DNA of 64,000 bases. Source: Rachycentron canadum. Taxonomy: Eukaryota > Chordata > Actinopteri > Carangiformes > Rachycentridae. Below the pieces are notes generated by a model. It searched no databases. It was not told the DNA's origin and saw only the letters and a list, made by a program, of their open reading frames with translations. Below, one piece after another: positions 1 through 11,170 of this stretch; position 1 is the first letter of the stretch, and each line of letters begins with the position of its first letter. Location of the stretch: contig CM076661.1 of NCBI GenBank assembly GCA_038496675.1, positions 11,440,745 through 11,504,744 of the forward strand, given 5' to 3'. Position numbers and translations under genes: made by a program.

Positions 1-1870
1 AGAGCGAGAGAGAGACTGGGTCCTTTTACAATGACAGGTGTGCAACACTGGCTGGCCCCTTTGAAAAGCATCCATTTCCTTAGCAACTGGACGTCAGCTC
101 AATTCAGCCAGGCGATTTTAGCAGATGGCTTGGTAAATACCTTGCCATGTGTTCCTGAGGAGAAACTATAATGCATCGTGACAAAACACACTCACATTCG
201 CTCAACCTCACACAACATAGCCACATAATCCAACCATCCTTACACCATCCTTATTCTTATGCTATTTAGTGTTGGTTTGCAATAAAACAAGTTAAATTGT
301 GTTTCCATATGTATGTATCAAGGTTTCACACTTTCTAAATCACTTTTTTGTGGCCATTACAAAGTTAATAGTGAATGTAATACAGTCTTCCTTTGTAACA
401 ATCAGCCACAGCCAAAGGTCTTATTTCATTTAATTACGTAACCATGGTTACCGCCACTTTGTGCATACTGTACAGAAAACAACTAAAGGTTCCTCTATTG
501 AAAAAATAACTCCAAGGGTACAGCAAATGCAGTGCCTAATGAAATGCCTTGAACCATGGGAGACACACAATAGCTCCTTTCAAACGACACACTGTGGAGA
601 CATGTAAACAGGTTGGCTGATGAGACGGTGCAGAAATGGTGTGGATGAATGTTTAAATATGGACCTTTAAGCTGAAAGTCCAAGGTCTCTATATGAAGCA
701 CTGTTCTTTATTACCTGTTATCCTTTCTATGCAGGCAATGCCGCTCTGACCTTCCCATATTATGTTGCCAGTCTTCAAACCTGCACTTACCTTCCCTTTA
801 AACATACATGCGTATCAATCTGTTACCAATTCTATCACCATTCGTTATGCCTTCACTGTTGTACCACTGTCATTTCTTTTCTCACTGCCTTTAATCTATT
901 ATATTTATCTCTACAATTGTATGCAGCATATTTAGATAACGCTTCTAATTCTTCTTTTCTCTTTTCTGCCCCTGTGATGCAGCTACACAGGGCAGCTGGG
1001 ACCAGCTGTATAGTTCAGTTCAGCTACAAACCCTGTCATTAACATAAAGCCCCCTGAGTGGCCCGGCACTGGGACCTATGGTCATTGGGCTTGTTTGTGT
1101 ATGTGTATGTGTGTGAGACAGAAAGAGTGTCACTCACAACAGCAGCAAGGACATCTCCAATGGCTTCAATGTACGGTATATTGTGTTGGATTGCTTCAGC
1201 CTCATCTGGATGATGTGATGGCCCAAATTGATCTCTGACAAAATATTATCAATTCAAGTGACATTGTTTTTTAATAAGAAAGAAAACTGTGTATTTGTTT
1301 ATTGACAAGTTACTTTTCATTAAACCCATTCCCCTTAGCAATTGCTGTTACTTAGTTCTTTATAATGATAACAGTGGAAGATTTACTATCCTAAATTCTT
1401 TATCGAGGGATTTTTTATTTCAGGCAGAAGTGGACAAAAGATGGTTGAACATTTCTATGTTGTGACTGTTGATTTTGCCACAGCCAGATTTTGGCAGCTG
1501 TAACAATCCTGCTAGTTTTACTAATATTAGCTCATTGTTGAAAACACAACCACTGGGCAACTTTTTAATATTTCCAGCTGTCACATATTAAAATGCAAAT
1601 TTTGCAAAAGGGTCTTACATTGTATGCCCTTATTCGCTACACACATCATGCTAAAAAAAAAGCCTTAATGCAATGCAAGCCTTAAAGCATGTCCCAGGCA
1701 AAGACTCAGCACCCTCACCTGTCAACAAAACCTTTAGCTGCATAGCTGCCATTGTTCATATGCTTAAATAAAATGTTTTTACTTCTACTTCTACTCAAGA
1801 TTACAAGATAAAATACTCTGAGGATGAGGGCTAACAGATGTGTTGACACTATCTCTGGGAATGCTGTTTA
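1..1870. other. Unique non-coding DNA
   Basis: No gene, RNA or clear repeat is seen. The first 16 bases are a GA-rich end of a tract that runs off the window, and a short imperfect TG run lies near 1091-1114. A consensus POU octamer (ATGCAAAT) sits at 1593-1600. The rest is AT-rich sequence with stops in all frames. Confidence 0.6.
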
Positions 1871-2340
1871 GGGTTGTTGAAGTGTAAACTATTTCAAATC
1901 CAACAAAAAGCAAGCTGCTTTATACCTTTATACCCCTGCTCTGATGTGCCAATACTGTCAATAAATCGCTTCCAAACGGGGGAGAAATGTACTGTTAATA
2001 CAAGTGAGTTTAACATTAATCGTAACCCGCGGAAGCAATTCTGTCCATTGTGTTCAAGTAAACTGCAGCAGAGTTATGAAGTTATGGATCTGTTATTCGC
2101 CGTTTCAGATTCTGAAGGAGAATATCTTCCTTTAGATGACGATTGGTTGTGTAATAACAGTCATGGTGACGGTGCGTATGGTGTGACGTTGGTAGTGACG
2201 GTGCATCATTCTTTCTCATTTACAGTAGTAGTTACCTCTAACCACTTTCAAGCCACGGCCTTTTGAAATCTTGACATCAAAATCCAGCATTTCGTTAAAT
2301 AAAACCCCAGTGTTTAAAGAGTTAATATAGGTAGCATGCT
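1870..2340 (+). other. Open frame with acidic stretch; possible decayed transposase 5' end
   Basis: An open frame at 1874-2266 contains an acidic segment (reads MDLLFAVSDSEGEYLP, then LDDDW) at about 2085-2150. Acid/serine-rich N-termini of this style occur in piggyBac-type transposases. The downstream AAAGAG followed by TTAA near 2316-2326 would fit a weak piggyBac-like end. No matching 5' end, no catalytic core and no second conserved segment is seen, so this is a guess from composition. It could equally be chance. Confidence 0.15.
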
Positions 2341-3878
2341 AGATAGCCAGACTTGCTAATGACTGTGCCTGAAGTCACATGCTACACCTGGTTTTCGTTT
2401 ACTAAAAAAGGAAAAGACAGTAATTCTAGTCAGGGGTGGAAACAGTCAAATTGTCAAGCTCAATATTTATTTATTTCAGTTGTCATATTGTTTGAGGAAA
2501 AAGCAACTTTTTTGACAGTAAACACTGCAGGTAGAGTTATTGACAGTTGTGAGTTTGCCTTAAATGTTCACTATAACACTAACTCTATTGGGTGAGCCTA
2601 TAAAATACCACTTTATAATGAGTTCATCGTCAACATAGCAAGAGCAGATCATACACAACTCAGTGACTGCAGTGGAATTGAATATTAGTTTTTAAATATT
2701 ATTTATTTTAATATTTTCAATATTACTATTTTGCGGTGATCAGAAGAAAATGGAAATTTCAATAAGTGAAATTTGTCAAATTAGTTCAATTTCTGCACAG
2801 TTGTCTAGTGGCAGTGAACTTCTGATTGTCCACGTCAAATTTACACATAAAACAACGCTCCCCCAAATAAATATGTCCATATGCTTGTGAAGTGTAACAA
2901 AGAAATGTGAAGGCCTAAACAAAATAAATTAAAAAAAAAGTTCTATATATTAAGGCGCTTCACTGGATATACTGTGGCCAGTGCAGTACCTGTCTGTGTG
3001 GACAAGAAATGGAGCTGGCTGATTGCTTGCTGTCTGTGTGCCCACCACTGCTACTGTACAGCATGTTAATGCACATGAACAGAGCTTTGTATCTCCCTCC
3101 CTGCCCACTGCCTGTTCACCACTCAGCTCCCCATATGCCGCTCCCCTGCGCTCCTCTCATCCAGCCACTGGGAGCTTGATTAAGCCTGACTTGTCACCAA
3201 ATTACACACACAAAGTTTACATGCATTCCCCGGCTCTCCAGCTGTTGCAGATTTGTTACAAAGAATAAATCTTGAAGCAGTTGACTGAGCAGGTCTGGGA
3301 TGTCTGCCGCCTCATTGATAGGGAGAGATGGCAAAAGGGTGGGGGGAGACTGAGAGAGAGAAAGAGACAGAAAGGGAAAGCAAGACAGACAGGCATGCAC
3401 TGTATGAGAGGACCAAAGCTGATTCGGAAATTGACCCGGCTTTTTATCTGCTTTGATTGGTTTTATTCTGTGCCTGTGAGCAGAAAATATATCTTAACAG
3501 ACTGTATTCACCAATTAATTAGTAAAAAACAATAGAATTGTCTTGGCAAACACTGACATTAAATCGGCCTAGTGATTACCAAATTGTACCGACACTAGCT
3601 TTAAGACAATATGATACAAATTAAATACAAACTTCCCATTACAATCAACAAAAAATTTGACAAAATAATCAAGGCCAAACTCACTGGGCCTTTCTGTAGC
3701 TTTCAGCCATATACCACAATCTACTACCACTGAACTACTCAACAAAAATAGCTCTGCCACAGATAGACACATGAAGGAAGGTATATGAGGACAAATCAGA
3801 ACACAAAATAAATATTTTTAAGTGAAAAACAAACTTCTTAAATTGAGCTTATTCCTATTGACAGCATGCCCTTATTTC
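2341..3878. other. Unique non-coding DNA
   Basis: Nothing identifiable as a gene. It contains an AT-rich stretch near 2680-2760, a short A-run near 2930-2938, a C-rich stretch at about 3085-3170, and a purine-rich GA stretch at about 3322-3385. Both strands are closed by frequent stops. Confidence 0.6.
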
Positions 3879-3894
3879 TTTTTTTTTTTTTTTT
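3879..3894. repeat. Poly-T run (T16)
   Basis: Sixteen consecutive T residues followed by AAAGG. It could be the tail of a minus-strand retroposed sequence or a simple slippage tract. No retroposon body is recognised on either side. Confidence 0.9.
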
Positions 3895-4089
3895 AAAGGC
3901 TAAATTTTAAGGATTGAATGCAAGATTTAGCTATAAGAGCTTGAAGGCAGTTAATGGAGATTTCTCTGAAGTCAATGTACTTGAAATCTTGACATGTTCC
4001 CTCTCAATATGCTTCTTTTTCTCTGTCAGATAACGAACATGATTTTTTCTCTTCTGTTTCTCTTCCATCTTTTTATGATTATGATTTCT

Positions 4090-4530
4090 CTCTTAGATCA
4101 TCTAAATGGCTGTGGCAGTAATTGCTGTGTGGGCATCATTACCCAAGAAAGCATGAATAAGACACAGTAATGAGCAAAAGCCCCGGAGCTCGCTAGACCG
4201 TTGATCAATACCATTAAACAATGTGCACTTTGAGCCGAGCTGCGTTCGAGAGCTCCAACACTCAAATGGATATTCCTCATAGTACTAATGGCTTTGAACT
4301 AGGCCTCCATTACCATGTATAAAACGCTGCTTATTAACATAATCAAATCTCTCTCTGTGTTTTTTTGCGTCAGAGATAATATGAAAAGACAGGAGATTGC
4401 TAATGTAATTAAGCGTATGCTATAATTACTATCCTCTGATCACATGACCTCTTCTCCTAACAAAGCAGAATAAATAGTCCCATTACCCTGACTACTGCGT
4501 TGTGATTTGGTACATTGCTGGTTTACATGT
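4090..4530. promoter_or_regulatory. Candidate conserved non-coding element (enhancer-like)
   Basis: Compact, non-repetitive sequence with many homeodomain-type cores (TAATTA, ATTA, TAAT) near 4120, 4160, 4330 and 4400-4430. Stops occur in every frame. The last 130 bp, with repeated ATTA/TAAT spaced 10-20 bp apart, is the most enhancer-like part. Conservation cannot be tested here; the call rests on composition only. Confidence 0.35.
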
Positions 4531-4719
4531 TATCTGATAGTCATACGTAAACAAAATGGCGCCATGTGCCAACACTGCTACTAGATTGCGACATGTCAAA
4601 AACTTAAAACAAATAGAGAAAATAACCTAGCTGAAAAAGGTTTAAAAGAAACAAACAAAAAAAAATACTATTTGTGTTTTGAAAATTAAAAATTTTAACA
4701 CCAAAATCCATTTCTGTTG

Positions 4720-5090
4720 CAGCCAGAACCAGCAGGACTGCAGCAAGAAAGCCATTATGATCAGTGGGTTTAATTACAAACATTTTAATTTGCATCTCAG
4801 GGCTCTATTCATCACATCCATCTCGGCTAGCAGCCCTGTTCTCCCTCCATATGCCCAATAAATAAATAAGAAGCTAAAAGAGATTCTGGGCCCTGAGAAA
4901 TGATTACTATTTCACTTACAATTACCAGGATGCTAATGGCTATTGTATTGATTGCTCTACCCTTTGAGATCAAGGTCATATGAAAATGTAATCAAAAAAG
5001 CTTTGATAATTCCTGCTGAGCCATGAAATTAGAAAATGCAATTGTGAAGCTGGGCTAAAAATATCAGATCACCATTGACTTAACTGGAAT
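4720..5090. promoter_or_regulatory. Candidate conserved non-coding element (enhancer-like)
   Basis: Unique sequence with TAATTA-type cores (4771-4776 and near 4920), a POU octamer in reverse (ATTTGCAT, 4788-4795) and a GATAA/TTGAT-rich middle. It is separated from the preceding block by a short A-rich patch. Inferred to be regulatory from motif density; the bound factors are unknown. Confidence 0.33.
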
Positions 5091-6035
5091 ATGTCACGCT
5101 ACGTACAGTAAAAAGTATTAGTCTATTTTTCAGTGGGTTTCTTCACATCTGAACACTATGGCACCCTCTGTGTTACAATTTTATTTTGATGTGAACAGAA
5201 TATCTCACTCTCTAAAGTAACCAGTCTTACATGGGAGGGCAAATTTTCTGCATATTTGTCAAGTGTGTGTATCTCTGTGTGCACCATAAAACAACATGCC
5301 AACCAGTGTGTGTTGTACCATCATTGCCGTGCATCTATTGTGTTGCTCGCTAACTTTAATATGATGTTAATGTGATGCTGAGAGCTAATAGAATGATTGA
5401 TGAGGTTATGAAACTGATCAGTGAAACTGTGTCAGATAACAGTCACCAAAAGTACAATGAATGGCTGAACAATAACGACGCGTCCTCTGATGACTGCAGA
5501 TGGTTCTACTGTACGTCACAATTAAACAGTGGCCTCATAAATTACTGTTTAACCCTGGAAGCATTTGCTGTCATTCACATTTTGAAGTCATTTCCACAAC
5601 TCAAATTTGAAATTCACTCATTAATTTGCCCTGGCAGACGTTCAACCTCAGTATATCAGCTCTGTCAACTCATTAAAAGCACATTCTTTAATAGAGGGTC
5701 GTCCTAGAAATGAGATGTAGTTTGCCAATATAATAAGATTTATGTTGTTTGTAGTGCAACTACCAGTGCTTGCTGTGCTGTAATGAAGATAATTGTTACA
5801 GTATCACCATAAGCAACCGGCGGTGAGTAATGCATAAAAATAAATGTCAAAAATCATTTCCCAGCACGTAAGGGAAAAAATATATATCCATGTGTTTTGA
5901 TGCAGAGCATTTCCTCCACTGCAACACTAGGAATTCATACTCGAAATAAATGCCAGTCCCAGCCCTGTGCATGCCTATACCCTCCAGACATCCTCCCCCG
6001 TATCCCAGAAACCTCTGTGTGTTTAGGAATCAAGC
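5091..6035. other. Unique non-coding DNA
   Basis: No gene or repeat is recognised. A 111-residue open frame (5372-5707, plus strand) has no domain and no flanking splice logic, and is probably chance. AT-rich throughout. Confidence 0.55.
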
Positions 6036-6039
6036 TCCA

Positions 6040-6345
6040 CCATGACTCTGCGTAGCGCCTGGGAAGATATAGCCACACGTCCAAAAATTTCCATCAATGG
6101 CGGCTAAACTCCTCCGCAGCAACTCTGTGATAGGTTAATCCCTGTATCACACTTCAGCACCAGTTCACTAAGCGGCTTAAAAGGACACATTAGAACGATG
6201 ACAATGACCCGCTAATGGTGTTACATTTCTCTGAAGCATTATGAGCTATCTTTGTCACGTTTATCTTATAATGAGATCTGTCAATTGGGGGAAAGAAGAT
6301 CCCATGCAGCAGCCAAGGACGTTGATATTTCACATAATAAATAAT
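6040..6345. promoter_or_regulatory. Candidate conserved non-coding element
   Basis: Unique, moderately GC-rich block containing CTAATGG, TTATCTTATAATG and CAATTGG motifs with few low-complexity stretches. It lies between AT-rich spacers. Composition resembles deeply conserved teleost regulatory blocks; this is inference without alignment. Confidence 0.28.
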
Positions 6346-7685
6346 GACCTAGAAAAGGGAGAAAACAAACCTTGATCCCTCTTCCCTGATCTGTTTTCTT
6401 TGCAGGCGACAGAGCGGGCAGCCCCATGGGGGCCTTGGAGCTCAGTGTCACCATTTAGATTACTGGCTGCTGTGCAGACCAAAGTCCTCAGGGCCACCAC
6501 AACACCCCCAACCGCACCATGTGTGATTGATGACTGCCGGTTCCCATGGGTGTTTTACAACATTTCCTCAAGCAATGTCCCCTGAAGAAAATGTGCCATA
6601 ATTCATCATGCTATTACTGTACCGAGTCCAAATAGTAATTTTGTCCCCTCTAATTTCATTATGGCGTGCATTTTCATCCTCCTGAATGTTTTTTATGACA
6701 GGGGAGAAATAAGGCTACATTCAAGAAAGGGGCATGGGTCCAATATGGATTGAGTACATACAGTAATGAGTACAGTTGCAAATTATGTTTCTGTAGTGCA
6801 GAAATATGTTGCTTTTCTCTTAGTCACTACTAAAGATCCTTTTATGGAAAAGGGTATTTTAAACATCCAAATAGACTCATGTTCTCTGAATTGACCATTC
6901 CACAGAGTCCAGTAAAAAAAATCCTTATAACTGTTCTTGCTAAATGAAGCATTCACACGAGCATATCTGAGATAAATATCAGCTGATGCATAATGTGCTG
7001 TGCACCCATTTCCACATCCAAGCACAGCATTTCTAAGTGTTTCTGCTAAATGACCTTTTGGTCTAAACTTTTTACTTTGTATTTAATTCAAAGTAATTTT
7101 ACAAATGCTCCAACCTGTTCCAACATCTAAGTCCAGGGTGGAAGGACCTTTGATTTTCAGCTCTTTTAAGCACATGGTATTATAATAATTTTTTTTAAGA
7201 AATACTCAAATAAAAACTCATTTCAGGCCACTTCTGTAGATGCAGCCTCTGGGTTCACCACTTCAAATAAATACTCTCTAGAAACACTAAACAGCCTTTG
7301 TGCTAAAAGCAGGGACTGTGACAAAATGTCATTTCTTCACATTTCAATCTGCTGCTGATTTCTTCTTGTTGTCTAGCTCATTTATTAACCTTAATAGAGT
7401 AGATGACACATAAAAGCAGAAAATAAAACAATAAAATAGAAAAGAAAGGAAAATTACTGAGTTTTAATGGTCTCTGGTTGATTGCATTTATGCCTACAAA
7501 TAAAATGGACTGTAGAGACCAGAGTGATGTCAAAGAAACTCGCACTGAAGAAAAGCTATTTAGGTTCAGCACCAAACATGAATTTTAAAACCTGCTTCTC
7601 ACCCATTCAACATAATCAACGAAACAGATATAGAGAAAGTAAACAAAAGGCAGAGTTATTCATAAGGTTGTTATAGAAGGAGAGA
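6346..7685. other. Unique non-coding DNA
   Basis: A splice-acceptor-like pyrimidine tract ending in TTTGCAG at about 6390-6405 precedes a GC-richer stretch to 6590. No matching donor and no conserved frame follow, so no exon is called. The remainder (6600-7685) is AT-rich and featureless. Confidence 0.5.
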
Positions 7686-7689
7686 CTGA

Positions 7690-7870
7690 TGTTAGAAATG
7701 ACCGAGCAAAGCCATGTCAATTATGTATCATGTTTTTTGCATGTCCCCTGGATATTAATTATTCTGTCTTTGTTATGCACTTTACGTGGGTTACTGCACA
7801 GTCGCAATTAACTTTGCCCAAGCAGCCATTTGGATGATTGAAGAACAGACTTAATGGGATGAAGGGTCTG
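7690..7870. promoter_or_regulatory. Candidate enhancer with SOX-POU-like composite site
   Basis: Unique block containing ATATTAATTATTC at about 7752-7764 and, at 7768-7782, a sequence that matches the SOX2/POU composite layout (a CTTTGTT SOX-type half directly abutting ATGCA) at 13 of 15 positions. Further TTAAT/AATTAA cores lie near 7806-7812 and 7852. Regulatory function is inferred. Confidence 0.35.
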
Positions 7871-8170
7871 TGTTGTCTTGTTTTCTTTCAAACATGCAGA
7901 CAAGGTTGAAACAAGGCACATCATCATTAGTTCTCAACAATATGTATCAAATATCAGTATGTTTTGTGAAGAAAGCAATAAATACATGCCATAGGTACAC
8001 ACGTATGGACACATATGTTGTCACACACACATGCACATAAAGGAAACACAAATAAACACACTTACTCAGACAGTAGTCTCACTGTCTAGGATACTAATCC
8101 AAAAAGCACTAAGCTCTATTACTTTTAATTATCCCTGACAGCCTCTTGCTTTAATCTACACAAAGCACGT
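7871..8170. other. Unique non-coding DNA with short CA-rich stretch
   Basis: Nothing gene-like. A degenerate CA-rich stretch (CACACACA, ACACAAATAAACACAC) lies at about 8022-8060. Confidence 0.55.
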
Positions 8171-8590
8171 GCAAACGAGCTGTTACACTCGGCCTCCAAG
8201 AAAGGGGGACAGGAGAGGACGGCAGGCTGCCTGCCTGCCTGCTGAGAAGGCCTTCTCTGTGCATGACATGGACATGGGCTTCGGTGACCCGGCTGGCGCT
8301 CGCCTACGTCTCCTCGCCGGCTGAAGGCTCTGGGGCCGCCATGTGGCATCTGCTGCCATGGGGCTGGGCATGTGGCTGGGCCTGGGACTGGCCCTCTGTT
8401 CACCAGGCCTGTCTATAGAGCTGTAGCACATTTCTGGAATCTGGCGCTGTGTTACCAACCAAACCAATTCTACAGAGGAAGTGGCAAGGTCACCCTGCGC
8501 TCTGCCTGAAAGACCTCCACCTGCCACATTCTGCTCGGCTGTCATGCTGCACAGAGAGAGGTGGGGTTGGAGTGGGGGCACTTTGTTCAA
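8171..8590. other. Locally GC-rich unique block
   Basis: This stretch stands out from its AT-rich surroundings by GC content and by CpGs around 8280-8340. It includes a short CTGC tandem (8226-8243). Two overlapping minus-strand open frames exist but have no domain, so they are attributed to GC-driven loss of stops. It could be a CpG-containing regulatory element or an unrecognised non-coding exon. Confidence 0.35.
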
Positions 8591-10066
8591 AATTCAAAAG
8601 GTAATGCATTGTGCACACTGTTTCCATACACAATATTATTCACTGTAGTGACACGTTAAATTAATTAACAATATGAAAGTATGTAAAAAGCAATATGTCT
8701 GAATATAGAGGGGGTACATTTTGTGATATGTTTGCATCATCTGACTATAACCTGGCACATTAATTCAAAGGCACAAAATCCACTCTCACTAAAATCCATA
8801 CTGGTGCTCAGCAGCTTACTATTTATCTTGATCTGTGTGACATCTATCGTCTGATCCAGTATGGTGAAGTTGGTACCAGAATGCATTTATATTGGTAGCA
8901 ATTCCCTGGTGAGGGAAGGGGGCGTGTTTACCCCTGAAGGTTACTTCTTGTAAATCCTTGCATAGTTTATTCAAATAGTGCCCTAACCATGGTCTCCAGG
9001 ATTTTCCCCTTACAGCAAGCAAAGCATGACCTTTACATTTGACGCTTGACAGTTCTTCAGATTCGCCCAACCAGAACAGATTAATGCATATTTATGTGTT
9101 TGTTACTGAGCAGTGGATGCTCTTTATCTCTTGGAGAACAAAAGACAGAGAGCTTTTTGCAGACACACACATGTGCACAACATGCATCCATGCACACTCA
9201 CGTAAATGCAAGTAGACATCAACATTACCTGCATACTGGAGATTCCTTTCGACCTGGCAGAGGACAACATACCGAGACTTATCGTTGCTTAATATGTACA
9301 GCACCCGTACAGCACTAAAAGTACTAATAGTACTAATATAGGTCACCATTGAAAATATGTTCAATAAACTTAAAAATCACTCGTCAGAAGCTTATTTAAA
9401 CATATCAAAACCATGAATTCAGTTTTCACTGCTCCTTCCCAGTGTCAATGTTGCCATGAATAGGCAGCATAAAGCAGGTCACTGTATGGTTTTTACATAG
9501 TTGGTCCATTTTACACATTGGCAACTGGTCGGGGGAAGATGCAGCCAAGATAATCTATTTAGATTGGCCAGGTTGAAAGCTGTGTATAGGCCCTCCTCAG
9601 ATGGCAGTCTGACTGCACCAGCCGACCAGAGTCGAAGTCCAATGGCCTTTACATCTGTGTAAGGCATCTGTCAAAGGATGACCGTGAATCTCCAGTCTGG
9701 TCATGGCAGACATGTAGATTTCACTAGGGTAACACCAGCCTTCTTTTTCTCACTCAGTGCCACTCCCTGAAATGCCCTCTCTTATTTAAAAATATTTTGG
9801 TGGTACATATTTTACTGCCACACTCTATAAAAGGTGTCACATTAACGCAAGAAAGGAAATTAAAAAATATAGATGAAAATAGGCAGATGTGAAGTTCTGC
9901 ACCCGTAAGGTATTTTTCTTTAAACACAGTAGAAAATAGCAGCGATATTAGCCCTCACATTTCAGCCCACACTGCTCTATTTGTGCAACAGTAAATAATT
10001 TGTTTCCATGCTCGTGTTCATGTGGCCTCTTCATGCTGTGTGTGTGTTTGTGTATTCCTCTGCATG
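8591..10066. other. Unique non-coding DNA
   Basis: No gene, RNA or known repeat is recognised. A small CTAATAG/TAGTACTAATA direct repeat sits near 9315-9345. A moderately GC-rich portion at 9430-9670 has a 62-residue minus-strand open frame without a recognisable domain. Confidence 0.55.
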
Positions 10067-10102
10067 TGAGAGAGAGAGAGAGAGACAGATAGACAGAGAG
10101 AG
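10067..10102. repeat. (GA)n microsatellite
   Basis: Imperfect GA repeat interrupted by CAGATAGACA. It is preceded at about 10037-10050 by a short TG run, so it is a compound TG/GA microsatellite. Confidence 0.9.
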
Positions 10103-10529
10103 CATGCACGTCAACGTGTTTACTGGCTTCCACTCATCAATGTATAGACTCAAGGTTATCTGGGTGAGGGCCAAGGAAACAAGGTGCAGCAGTCTAAACA
10201 TAGGCAGCCATTCCCCTCCATCTTATCAAGGTCTGAGATGAGAGGAAGGACAGAATTAGAAAGTTAACCTCACCCCCTCCAGACAGAAAGCACCAGGGAG
10301 CCAATACAGTGTTGACATGCAGCAGCAGTAGCCCTGTAGTTCTTATATATATTGTGAGCTCTAGCATTTTCCAGCGGAGCACCCTTTTATGGTCTTAAAT
10401 TTAAGCAGGGGCAAGAAAAATTACACTTCTGTGTTGAAATTAGAAATAGATATTAAATCACAGAGATGCTGAAAGAATATAAACACTATTAACAAATGGC
10501 TTCCTGTGGAAGGTAAAAGTGCAGACCAC

Positions 10530-11170
10530 GTGCAGTTTCACAAAAAGCTATTTTTGCATCATAATTCTGCACCATTACCAAGCCACCCAGCACCTCCGTT
10601 ACTTGGATGTACAGCAGTAAGTAACCTCCACGCCTCAGTGCCACAGAGTTCTCTGGCGCAGCGAAAATCTAAGCGGCCACATGTGTGGGAGCGCAGAAAT
10701 AGTGCACCATTAAAAGGTCCTGACTCACCTTGTTTTAAGTGCAAGGTCTAATTGCCAGCCTCTTTTCCAGAGGGCCAGAGCAGCAGCTGGCAGCAGGCTG
10801 TATCTACGGGGATAGCCATTAACGACGGTGGAGCTCGCAAAGAAATAAGGCCTGCAGACCCTGGCTCCCACATAGACATTCACTCTATTCTGAGACAGGC
10901 AAACACCACGGGGAGACAAATACACAGAGAATGGCCTCTGTGACTTCTCACCATACGTTTGACTCATAAATGGTGCTATTATTCTAGTTCCAGTTTGGTC
11001 AATCTTAAGTGTCTCTTATAAAAACAGTAATTATTCAGAATGTGGTACAGCCTTGTTCGGTAATTTAAATTAGCAACACTTCAGCCCTGCACAATTCACC
11101 AGAGACTCATTTTTGCAAGATATTAAAAGCAGTGATAAAGACGAACAGTGGTGTGTTCTTTCTTCTTCAG
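10530..11170. promoter_or_regulatory. Candidate conserved regulatory region (two adjoining blocks)
   Basis: Long unique stretch, free of simple repeats, whose first part (10530-10930) is GC-moderate with a CACGTG E-box (10527-10532), a CACATGTG motif (about 10679-10686) and ATTAAC/CATTAA cores. The second part (10960-11170) is AT-rich with AATTATTCA, TTTAAATTAGC and GATAAAG motifs. The abrupt change suggests two elements. Regulatory role inferred only. Confidence 0.33.

Noticed and set aside
6150..6170. REST/NRSF half-site (TTCAGCACCA)
   Set aside because: Only the left half matches; the right half (GGACAGCGCC) is absent. Similar GGCGCTGT half-sites at 8442 and 58590 also lack a partner.
6390..6590. 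Possible exon after TTTGCAG acceptor-like tract
   Set aside because: No donor at a plausible distance and the open frame has no domain.
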